Shown piece after piece: positions 26,801 to 33,000 of a stretch of 64,000 bases of DNA (its first letter is position 1; each line of letters starts with the position of its first letter). The translations under genes and the position numbers were made by a program. The notes under the pieces were generated by a model, which did not search any database, was not told the DNA's origin, and was given only the letters and a program-made list of their open reading frames with translations. The stretch spans positions 3,502,501 to 3,566,500 of the forward strand of contig NZ_CP029550.1 of the NCBI RefSeq assembly GCF_003173715.1, read 5' to 3'. Source of the DNA: Methylobacterium durans. GTDB taxonomy: Bacteria > Pseudomonadota > Alphaproteobacteria > Rhizobiales > Beijerinckiaceae.

Positions 26801-28291
26801 GTTGGCCGGATTGCGGATGGCGGTGAAGATCGCCGCACTCAGCTCCTGGAAGGTGCCGCTCTGCGGGTCGCTCAGATTGAGGAGATCGGCCAGCGACTGG
26901 TGGATCAGTGGCAGCTCGCTGTGCAGGACCGGGTTCGCCTGGAGCGTGGCCCAAAGGCTCGAGAACCACTGCGTCTGCAGGGCCTCCAATCCCTTCTGCG
27001 CGGCGGCCGACAGCGTGCTCGTGCTGACGAGGCTCGAGAGATCGGGCACAAGCTTGGCGAGAGCGGCGCTGTCGAACTGCGTCCCTGGCGCCTGCGTCAG
27101 ATCGTCGAGGGACCAGGTCAACGACACCGGAGTCGGGGACGCGCCGCTGCCGAAGCCCTGCAGGGGCAAATTCACGTTGGCCGCGCCGCTCGTCGCGAGG
27201 GTGAAGACCGCGCTCGGCGTCTGCACAAGATCCCACAGGGTGACCCGGCCGCTGTTGTTGGGCGACTTCAACGTGAGCCGCACCTGGGCCGGCTGGTTTG
27301 GATCAACACTCGTTCCGTTACCCGAATTGATGCGTCCCCCGAGGCTCAAGGTGCCTCCCTGAACGCCGACGCGCACGACGCCGAGCGTGGCCGTCGCCAC
27401 CAGGGGAGCGCTGGTCGCTGCCTGGAGCGCGACGTCGATCAGGCTCGAGCCGTCCGCGATGAGGTAGAGGCGCTGATCATCGGCCTTGGTAGGGTCGAGC
27501 GAGAGGCCGAGGTGGAGGTTCGTGCTCACCCGTCCGGTCACCCGCACTGTGCCGCCGGCGGTGAGTGAGAGTGGGCCGAGCGCTTCGTCGAGCGCGAAGG
27601 CTTGGTCTTGGTCGATCGCGTGATTGAGCGTCAGGTCAAAGCGCACGTCGTTGCCGCTGACCTGGACTGGTCCGAGAACGCCGACCTTGGCGAGGGCACC
27701 CAGGACATCGGGCAGCGTGGCGAGACCGTCGGTAAGGCCCGAGAAGGCCGCGCTCAGCTGATCCCTCAAGCCCGCCAGATCCGGCAGGGCCCGGCCGAAG
27801 AGCGGCAGGCTCGTGCCGAGCCCATCCGCACCGAACAGGCCCTGCAGAGCTTGCGGCAGTGCCTGGAGAGCCTTGAGCAGGCCCTCCATCGACAGCGAGC
27901 CGAACTTCGCGAAATCGCCGAGCTCGGGCAGGTTGAGCGAGACCGCTTGCGGCTGCGCCAGATCCGACCAGCTCGCCGTCAGCACCCGCGACGCGTTCAG
28001 CGTGGTCGAACTCAAGGGCAGCGTCACGCTCGCGGAGCCGCTCAGCCGCGCGTAATCACCGGGCTTGGTGATCGCGCCGAGGAGTTGGGCCTCGGTGATC
28101 CGGCCACTCCCATCCGGGCTCGCCAGGGTAAGCGAGGCGGTGGCCTGGGCCGATCCGTGCGACACCGCGGCGTCGAGAACCCCGATATGCGCCGCCGCAT
28201 CGATCTCGGACACCAGGGCCGATGCGGTGATCACCGGGTCCGAATTCGAGATCGGAATGAAGAAGCTGAGCCCCGCCGGATCGAGCACCAC
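20741..28291 (-). CDS. Giant surface protein, N-terminal module fragment
   Basis: 2516 residues. It contains several rounds of a long module with recognisable repeated pieces, for example a segment around LDKA and SSGRLVLRVSG that is matched by one around LNKA and ASGQMVLQIIG, and lines such as LNLGVNFKKD or LHLGLSLD. I do not recognise a named domain for these modules. They are beta-rich and free of cysteine clusters or membrane helices. Upstream coding in this frame begins near 28307 (RIRIGVVLDPAGLSFFIP), before the nominal start. The tail after IYVNSIW is out-of-frame noise, and the real frame continues as GRGAGNDRIVVEGA in the next fragment. Confidence 0.75.
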   Translation of the reverse strand: MVLDPAGLSFFIPISNSDPVITASALVSEIDAAAHIGVLDAAVSHGSAQATASLTLASPDGSGRITEAQLLGAITKPGDYARLSGSASVTLPLSSTTLNASRVLTASWSDLAQPQAVSLNLPELGDFAKFGSLSMEGLLKALQALPQALQGLFGADGLGTSLPLFGRALPDLAGLRDQLSAAFSGLTDGLATLPDVLGALAKVGVLGPVQVSGNDVRFDLTLNHAIDQDQAFALDEALGPLSLTAGGTVRVTGRVSTNLHLGLSLDPTKADDQRLYLIADGSSLIDVALQAATSAPLVATATLGVVRVGVQGGTLSLGGRINSGNGTSVDPNQPAQVRLTLKSPNNSGRVTLWDLVQTPSAVFTLATSGAANVNLPLQGFGSGASPTPVSLTWSLDDLTQAPGTQFDSAALAKLVPDLSSLVSTSTLSAAAQKGLEALQTQWFSSLWATLQANPVLHSELPLIHQSLADLLNLSDPQSGTFQELSAAIFTAIRNPANSQDSFLDRLQTNLDGVQGLRAVVDAAKTFSGLVSGQDRAAQSQLGLNATSDVDIYNLSIDVSKTLAQVGLSLTEADSPLAATLQLAASATAGLKLDLTLGFNHDPSLSFEQATLLRVNDLAVSFHLGQVQTAKATVSGPLPVDGHLADDLRFAVTANGAPSFTVEVRASSSTQNTSALDLVGEVNAALQPLNASLNKAVPGSGTILASLDASGQMVLQIIGAQPTLVVTSEAQSYARATLGFAPSATAQAVNLTANIGLLDAAATVQKAAYDLSLDVAVGSGGLQSLDQLLGTNSGRLITVSVTDSHLDLALSLHGQIQGLDQGEATLSVTGDPLSPSSLAVALTGERALDFERFADLSANQLVGALSQLAQWLVKVSGSDALSQKLPLTSLTVGQVLQFGSKFGQDISGHLLEGQTGGATFASLSALKQALIALANNPGDQNPVTLSYDQARDRLVIGLSLHQDLGAVQAGFEYAGAIGGLSSLGASATGSLSVSASDTLSLTLGVDLATVGASLVGNRAAPSDGQLKSGRDAAFTLIVNGKQVPVRLPVAATSSNTSTADLAADLGVAVANALRAAGLDPSLLVVSASYTAVGPVLRIDQAAGSHVPLSLLTDSLDPTVTDLGFAAATGRELISLTPSAQPLPETGRLAGDLVFNLSANGLSPHTIRIAQAETAANGSASDLVKQVNAALESLNVDLDKAGSSRVLASLDSSGRLVLRVSGVRPVLTLTTDAQGYAHTALAFSMSAEKRGGTALQEGTTPALSRISIEELSVAAQVAISGALNGSAQFQLVQLGIANGQAQADATLHIGLSPGSHSLGDLLKQGTSLGSVLTPLQLDGDAHLSLPVSVSGPLAGALNLPANATITAEAAFALAAQGPLSIAWTPDFSRAGNLLDFSSLSADAIKNGLIGLAQQIEALFSGGAFTHSLPGVNLSLESLTHLGSSLAASIKALGQTIGDGLNTLKTSLTEFEAQLAKQVQAILQKGLSASGEIAPNVTVTATLDQGGTNLQFAVEITPSFAATQLPLNLDLTALSLANAIPGVGNLLDLSGQGDLTFTPTAKLHLGFGFNLADDRAYLDGSTKFELGARIDSGAGLNVTLALGPIAFAVKNGSATLTNQAGTDAAAISVTMLDAGRKYYLSDLAALSNAFQINIDGVAKVVLPVYYNDALQDTLTVSADIAKLFSGLANAASITQSDPNFSFGSIFDSGDILSSLTTNLDGLLAALQRTLSGRLADVRLPIIGTNLAGVADFIGKLRVIKDALTAETLLSTLAALPGAATDAQGEPKVTLRYAVEGDTAEGDTALRTFDPNNAEGKTFAQTIAGQKLANIKIDLHLGNTEHYTSGVGFDLGLPGLQLGITDGSSLDTAVAWALNLSFGADRSGFYVDTSTADELALSVSVAPSADFQAFGEIGILQALITNHIDQQDPTRRTALTGALAIDLVGSQADSIGTVLGNLSQASLRADLQVAADLDLNLGVNFKKDAAGHYTGTSDFPSLHGELVLDPWHVLQVGSLPSAAEAAPNVALRDFTFEFGDFVTNILKPAVDKLDAVIEPIMPVIDVLTTRVPGISDVLGHDVTVLDLAAQLGAVSPGAAQFIDNIATLGHLIHAIDSMGGLGIKIGDLNFGSLDLRNAGAQTSTALDWGIQGPTTSIDDQISEGASDLEHASEASGFSFPVLQNPASLFGLLFGKDVDLIKYQSPVLSANLDYSMTFGPFVVVVVPVFFELGAYLNASAQIDLGFDTHGMIPDAGGHYNILNGLYIDNTVPQLQFSGGVYGKGYAGFDITPFGALAGGLQVGLDFTANMTLADPTPEDHKVRGSDLEYAITNGGDFGPFNTSGIVEAYLDVFYKAGFYLPHYSFPASVSWSFVGINERHRVLTEVLADLSQNHSTPQLATLGEDGVLRLNIGSRADHRGGSDAIAQAVDEDYTIRSLGDGVVQVSAFGLTQRYGGPKKDGSAPIYVNSIWGDAGPATTASWSRERSGATTAVTWRSSSTAARGTTFCRAAAARAPSSAAAATIF

Positions 28292-29697
28292 CCCGATGCG
28301 GATCCGCCCCCGGCCGTCAGGTTGGTCTCGGCGGTGCTGACGTCGAGACCGAGATTGAGCAGATCGGTGTCGGCCCAGTGCAGGGCGGTCGCACCGGTTC
28401 TCTGCACCGCGTAATCGGCCGTGAGCGTGAGCTCCTGCACGCCCGGCTTGGCGGAGGGCGAGAGCGTTGCGCCGACGTTCGAGAGTCCGGGAACCTGGCC
28501 GAGTGCGGAAACGAGCCCCTCGACCGTGTTGTAGGATCCGACCTGCTCGACGAACAGCTTGCGCAAAGTTCCGCCCACATCCGTCAGGCTACCGAGGCTG
28601 CTCCCGAAGATCGGCAGGTCACCGCCGAGGAGGTTGCCGGTGTTCAGGGAGCCGAGCCACTGCGCGGTCTCGCCCAAAAACCTCGCGACGTCGGAGGCCT
28701 TGAGTTGGCTGAGGGCCTGATAGGTCGGCAGGGCCGCCAGATTGTCGGTCGGCTGCTCGACGCCCGTGACGCCGGCCCAATGCAGGTCGAGCGTCTGCGA
28801 CGCGCTCAGAAGTGAGCTCGTGAGCGGCAGGTGCAGGTTGGCAGCGCCCGAGAGGGTCGCGGCCGCGGCCGCCCCCTGCGCGAGATCCGTGAAGCTCGCC
28901 GGCTTGATCTCGCCCGTGCTTCCGGCATCGCCGATCTGCAGGTGCACTGCCGCGTCGAGGCTCGCCGCCGCGCCCGCGGCCGTGACGTCGACGAATCCGA
29001 AGCTGCCGCCGACGTTGAGATCATGCGCATCGACGTGAGCCTCCGCAGAGAGACTCGCCGGCCGGATGAAGAACTCGCCGGTCTGGGTGTTGAGGCCGAA
29101 GGTGAGCGACAGGGTCGCGCTCGCGCTGAGCGGCAGGGTTCCGGCGAGACTCAAGGCGAGGCTCGCGCCGGCTGGTCCGAGCGACAGCTGGGTCTGCGCG
29201 GTGGTTGCGCGCTGCAGGGAGAGCGTGACGAGGTCCTCGCCCGGGCTGGAGCTTGTGGTCACGGAGCCGGCGACGTCCGGGCTCGCCTGCAGGGCTTGCG
29301 CGAGCCCGCCGAGCGAGTGGGTCAGGCTCGTGTCGTTGAGGTAGGTGGATGCGGGTCGGAGCAGGTCGTCGGCGACGATGTTTTGGAACGGCGAGAGCTG
29401 TGCGAGCGACTGACCGGCGATCGGTAGTTGATGGGTCAGGGCGCTCGACTGGTCGAGCCGGGCGCTGAGATCCCGGAACGCGGCCAGGCCTGTCAGGAGA
29501 GCCGCAGACTCGCTCCCGGTGAGACTGTCGGCGGAGAGGAGGATGCGCGGCTCAATGGCCTCGATCTCGATCTCCTCCTGGTCGGGGAGATCGGCGGTGC
29601 GCGCCCGCGCGCTCCGCTGCGAGACCCGGCTCGTCAGTCGCTTGAGCAGAGCGGTCGACGAGGTCTGGGACAGGAGGGCGTCGAGAGCAGACCGCAT
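28231..29697 (-). CDS. Giant surface protein, N-terminus with LEPR-XLL signature
   Basis: 488 residues as written, of which about 463 are genuine. ATG at 29697 with AGGGAA seven bases upstream. Residues 1-35 are basic (KRLTSRVSQRSARAR). Residues 41-57 carry an acidic stretch and then IEPRILLSAD, the LEPR-XLL signature known from the N-termini of very large repetitive bacterial proteins. There is no ordinary Sec signal peptide. Function of the signature is not established to my knowledge, but its constant N-terminal place suggests targeting. The frame is lost at the G5 run 28308-28312. It is 66 bases downstream of the HlyD-type adaptor and probably cotranscribed with it. Confidence 0.82.
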   Translation of the reverse strand: MRSALDALLSQTSSTALLKRLTSRVSQRSARARTADLPDQEEIEIEAIEPRILLSADSLTGSESAALLTGLAAFRDLSARLDQSSALTHQLPIAGQSLAQLSPFQNIVADDLLRPASTYLNDTSLTHSLGGLAQALQASPDVAGSVTTSSSPGEDLVTLSLQRATTAQTQLSLGPAGASLALSLAGTLPLSASATLSLTFGLNTQTGEFFIRPASLSAEAHVDAHDLNVGGSFGFVDVTAAGAAASLDAAVHLQIGDAGSTGEIKPASFTDLAQGAAAAATLSGAANLHLPLTSSLLSASQTLDLHWAGVTGVEQPTDNLAALPTYQALSQLKASDVARFLGETAQWLGSLNTGNLLGGDLPIFGSSLGSLTDVGGTLRKLFVEQVGSYNTVEGLVSALGQVPGLSNVGATLSPSAKPGVQELTLTADYAVQRTGATALHWADTDLLNLGLDVSTAETNLTAGGGSASGWCSIRRGSASSFRSRIRTR

Positions 29698-29763
29698 GAG
29701 GTGGTTCCCTGGTGCTGCCCTCGGCAGCCCGGATGCGCTGTTCGTTGGGGAGAGCGGGCGCGG

Positions 29764-30570
29764 CTAGGAGTTCGGCTGCCAGTCGATCTGACAGCGTAGG
29801 CCCGACGGGATGCGGTTGCCGGGATTGGGCAGCTCGAGCCGCACCCCGAACGTCTTGCTCGCCGCGTCGATCGCAGGGTCGATGATGACGACCTTCGCCG
29901 AGAGGTGTTCGAGCGGGAGCGCCTCGACGCGGACAAGGACGGGCGTGCCGAGGGCGATCGTTCCGAACGCCTCAAGGGGCATGGCCACCTCGACGTGGAG
30001 GGGATCGAGCTGAGCGACCCGCAGCACGGCGGGAGCTTGCGCCGAGATGAACTCGCCGGCCGAGCGCAGCTTCTGCAGGACGACCCCGTCGACTGGACTG
30101 ACGACGAGCTTGTTGCGTACGGCCTCGCCGGCGCGCCGGGCCTCCAGCGCGGCGAAGGTGCGGTCGAAGCGAGCCTCCCGCAGGGCCTGCTCCGCCACAC
30201 GGGTCTGCACCAGCAGATCCGCGTAGGCCTCGGCAGCCATCACGCCTTTCTCGGCGAGCCCCTTCTTGCGATCGAGCTTATCTTGCAATGCGTCGAGTTC
30301 GGCGCGGCGCTTCTCAACCGTGCCGTCGAAGCCGGCGCGCGCCTCGGCGGAGACGAGGGCGGCTTCCTCAAGCCAGGATCGGATCCGCGCGACGGTCTGG
30401 CCAGCCTTGATGATCTCTCCCCGCTCGACCAGCATCGCGTCGAGGAGACCGTCGCTGGCGGCGCCGAGCTCGACGGTTGTCTTCGGCGTGAGCAGGCAGG
30501 CCTTCTCAGGTCCGGCCAGGGCCGGGCACAGGCCGAGCAGAAGGGCAGCCCAGACCAGAAAGGGTCTCAT
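29764..30570 (-). CDS. HlyD-family periplasmic adaptor
   Basis: 268 residues with the start I choose, ATG at 30570, because GGGGGA lies about 9 bases upstream and the product then opens with a clean signal peptide (MRPFLVWAALLLGLCPALAG). An ATG nine codons earlier is the alternative. The mature part has a lipoyl-like beginning (ASDGLLDAMLVERGEIIKAGQTVARI), a helical hairpin (about 80-150), then VVSPVDGVV and a beta-barrel. This is the layout of membrane-fusion adaptors of export pumps. It is shorter than most HlyD proteins and has no pump beside it. The next gene downstream is the giant LEPR-XLL gene, so a role in its export is inferred. Confidence 0.85.
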   Translation of the reverse strand: MRPFLVWAALLLGLCPALAGPEKACLLTPKTTVELGAASDGLLDAMLVERGEIIKAGQTVARIRSWLEEAALVSAEARAGFDGTVEKRRAELDALQDKLDRKKGLAEKGVMAAEAYADLLVQTRVAEQALREARFDRTFAALEARRAGEAVRNKLVVSPVDGVVLQKLRSAGEFISAQAPAVLRVAQLDPLHVEVAMPLEAFGTIALGTPVLVRVEALPLEHLSAKVVIIDPAIDAASKTFGVRLELPNPGNRIPSGLRCQIDWQPNS

Positions 30571-31032
30571 TCCGGCATTCCCCCAGAAAGCCAGCAATCC
30601 AATGGTTTTTGGTGAAGACGCTGCGTGCGTGCGCCGCTTTAACCGGATTGCGCGCCGGTCGCCGCGGTGTGCATGTCAACCGCCCAATATTCGGAGGGTC
30701 TTCCGAACACCCAGGAGGTGGCGCAACCAGAACAGGAGTGTCGCTCCGTCCTAGCCCGGTGCTGATCGATCGACACGTGATGCCCCTCACGCCTTATCGC
30801 CGCCACGAAATCAGATTTCGCTCCCGCGCGGCTCTCTTGGTTTAACGGATTTTTAGCGGAGGCTCCGGCCGGCGCATCATTCAAATGGCGTAAGAGCACT
30901 GAATTGCACAGGCTGCGACAAAGCGGCCACGGATTAAGCCTGAGATGCGTGCGTGTTGCCGCACTGTTCACCCCGTCCGGTCCGCGGGCCCGTGCGACGC
31001 CGCTCAGGGCGGTGCCGATCGCTGCGGAGACC
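30571..31032 (-). other. Intergenic gap inside the export locus
   Basis: 462 bases between the SecA-like gene and the adaptor gene, with no supported ORF. It is the only large gap in the minus-strand cassette and probably holds a promoter for the adaptor and giant gene. It contains a 14-base element at 30874-30887 that recurs upstream of the first cassette gene. Confidence 0.55.
30874..30887 (-). promoter_or_regulatory. 14-bp shared upstream element, copy 2
   Basis: GCATCATTCAAATG on the plus strand, about 300 bases upstream of the adaptor start. The identical 14 bases occur at 37481-37494 upstream of the DUF3467 gene. Flanking bases do not match. A chance match between two regions of this size is unlikely, so a shared operator or activator site is possible. 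Confidence 0.4.
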
Positions 31033-33000
31033 TCAGTCCGGCTTGCCGAGGAAGGCGAGCATCCGGTCGTATCGCTCGTCGTACGTGGTGAGCAGGCGGC
31101 GTGCCTGACGATGCCGACGCTCAACAAGCTGCTGCGCGCACCGCAGCAACCACAGGCCTGCCGAGGATCCGAGCACGTTGACGCCTTGTGACGGGAAGCG
31201 TGCGGAGAGCGAGCGCAACAGCGGTTCGTCCGAGGCGAGCATGCACTCGAACGAGCCTGGATCTCCCTGTCGGGCGGAGCGGCCCGCGAGCTGTCGTTCG
31301 ATCCTGCGAGCGTCCTGGGCCTCCGCGATGATCACGTGCAATCCGCCCGCAGCCTTCGCGGCCGGTGAGAGGCGGATGTCGGTGCCGCGCCCGCCCATGC
31401 TCGTGGCGACCGTCACTGCGCCCGCCTCGCCGGCTCGTGCCACGATATCGGCCTCCGCCGCGTGGTTGAGTGCGCTCAGGACCTGGTGAGGCACATCGTG
31501 CGCGGCGAGCCTCTGGCTGATCGCGAGCGTTGCCTCGACACTGCGGACGCCGATCAGGACCGGCCGGCCGGTCGCCCGCATCTCGGTCGCACGTCGCGCC
31601 ACCGCGGGCCACTTCTCCTCCGAGGAGCGGAAGAACGCGGGCGCATAGCGCGCGCGTCGGGTCGGCCGATGACTCGGGATCGGGCAGCTGCGCAGGCCGT
31701 ACACGGCGTGGAGTTCCTGCGAGACCTCGGCTGCCGTTCCCGTCATGCCGCAGAGCTTTTCGTAGCGCCGGAAGAACTTCTGGTAGGTCGTGCTCGCCAG
31801 GACGCTGCGCGTCCCGGTCCGACGGCAGTTCTCTTTGATCTCGACGAAAGCCTGCAGGTAGTCGCTCCAGGCGCGATCGGGCATGCTGCGGCCCGTGTAC
31901 TCGTCGATGATCTGAATACTGCCATCGACCACAATGTAATCCTGATTGAGGTGCAGGCCATGAATGGCCATCAGGGCCTGGTGCAGGACGGTGCGGCGGA
32001 GCCGCGCGTTGCGCAGCAGCGGGTCGAGCTGGAGCAGAACGGGGTCACTCTGCTCGTAAGCGGCAGGCGTCAGGATGAGCTGATCGGCCGCAAGGCGGCG
32101 GAAATGCCCGCCCTCGCGCAGGCCGCGCGCGATCTCCAGGATCGCCTCGAGCGGTCCCTCGGCGAGATCAAGCTGGCCCTGTCCTTCCGACAGGATGAGC
32201 GGGGTGCGCGCCTCGTCGACGAGCACGCTGTCCGCCTCGTCGACGATGCACTGCCCGAGGCGTGGGATCAGGATGTCGGCACTGGTCTCGAACTCCTGAG
32301 CCTCAGATTGGAGGCGGGTGACCCGATCGCGGAGAAAGTCGAAGGCGAGCTCCTTGTTGCTCACGTAGGTGACGTCCGCCGCGTAGGCGGCACGGCGCGC
32401 CGACGGCTCCGAACCCTCGCTGATGGATCCCGTTGTCAGGCCGAGGGACGCGTAGAGCGGAGCGAGCGCGTCCCCGTCGCGGGTTGCCAGATAGTCGTTC
32501 GACGTCACGACGTGCACCGGGTAGCCGCGAAACGCCGCGAGAACGGCCGGGAACGCGGCCGTCAGGGTCTTGCCCTCGCCCGTCTGCATCTCCACGACGG
32601 CGCCGCGGGCCATGGCGATCCCGCTCAGGTGCTGCTCGACATGCGGCACGAGCCCGAGTGTCCGGCGGCTCGCTTCGGCAATCAGCGCGTGGGTCTTGAC
32701 GAGACAGGCGTTGTCCGCCGTCCCGAGGCGCCAGAGAACCCGCTGATGGTAGGCCTCGGCGCGCAACTGCACGTCGGATACCGACTGGTATGTCTCGGCG
32801 TCGCGGTGCGCCGCGCCGGCCAATTCTCGCATCTGTCGAAAGGAGCGTCCGTCGATCTGAGAGAGCCTCCGCAGAGGCACGCGGGCCAGGGCGGCGGCCC
32901 AGCGAGAGGAGCTCGGCGCCTCGCCGGCGCCACCGGGGATGACGGCACGCGAGCGCGGTCTGTCGCGCGCACCAACCGGGACGGAAGCGCCCGTGCTCAC
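31033..33000 (-). CDS. SecA-like ATPase, C-terminally shortened
   Basis: 655 residues against about 900 for housekeeping SecA. GTG at 33000 overlaps the TGA of the preceding gene (GTGA). Motor motifs are intact: Walker A MQTGEGKT at 138-145, DEAD-type box VDEADS at 253-258 followed by VDEARTPLI, MTGTA at 419-423, TSMGGRGTDI at 533-542 and GRSARQGD at 573-580. The chain ends soon after the start of the helical scaffold (LLTTYDERYDRMLAF), so the helical wing and the zinc-binding tail are absent. It is probably a cytosolic protein-translocating ATPase dedicated to the giant substrate rather than the general SecA. Direct SecYEG use is unproven. Confidence 0.88.
   Translation of the reverse strand: MSTGASVPVGARDRPRSRAVIPGGAGEAPSSSRWAAALARVPLRRLSQIDGRSFRQMRELAGAAHRDAETYQSVSDVQLRAEAYHQRVLWRLGTADNACLVKTHALIAEASRRTLGLVPHVEQHLSGIAMARGAVVEMQTGEGKTLTAAFPAVLAAFRGYPVHVVTSNDYLATRDGDALAPLYASLGLTTGSISEGSEPSARRAAYAADVTYVSNKELAFDFLRDRVTRLQSEAQEFETSADILIPRLGQCIVDEADSVLVDEARTPLILSEGQGQLDLAEGPLEAILEIARGLREGGHFRRLAADQLILTPAAYEQSDPVLLQLDPLLRNARLRRTVLHQALMAIHGLHLNQDYIVVDGSIQIIDEYTGRSMPDRAWSDYLQAFVEIKENCRRTGTRSVLASTTYQKFFRRYEKLCGMTGTAAEVSQELHAVYGLRSCPIPSHRPTRRARYAPAFFRSSEEKWPAVARRATEMRATGRPVLIGVRSVEATLAISQRLAAHDVPHQVLSALNHAAEADIVARAGEAGAVTVATSMGGRGTDIRLSPAAKAAGGLHVIIAEAQDARRIERQLAGRSARQGDPGSFECMLASDEPLLRSLSARFPSQGVNVLGSSAGLWLLRCAQQLVERRHRQARRLLTTYDERYDRMLAFLGKPD

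Larger units (their letters stand above)
1427..29697 (-). other. Reconstructed giant LEPR-XLL gene, about 9,424 codons, broken by four frame changes
   Basis: Five successive reading frames form one domain architecture. The frame changes at the C runs (plus strand) 28308-28312, 20902-20907, 16950-16953 and near 15574-15576. At each, the downstream frame is recovered by adding one base, and the protein motif then continues across the join (for example GG-RIRIGVVLD, WGG-RGAGND, SG-AVGLDI). Order from the N-terminus: LEPR-XLL signature; about 2,800 residues of repeated beta-rich modules; RTX nonapeptides; propeller-like segment; beta-helix, Ig-like and malectin-like modules; cadherin-like domain; 13 Ig-like repeats; DUF4214. 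Sequencing error, true decay and recoding are all possible. Confidence 0.7.

Noticed and set aside
28308..28312. Classical X XXY YYZ programmed frameshift signal at the first break
   Set aside because: The codons are GCC GGG GGC. A step back by one would mismatch in the P site, so a standard slippery heptamer is not supported here. Indel or sequencing error is more likely at this site.
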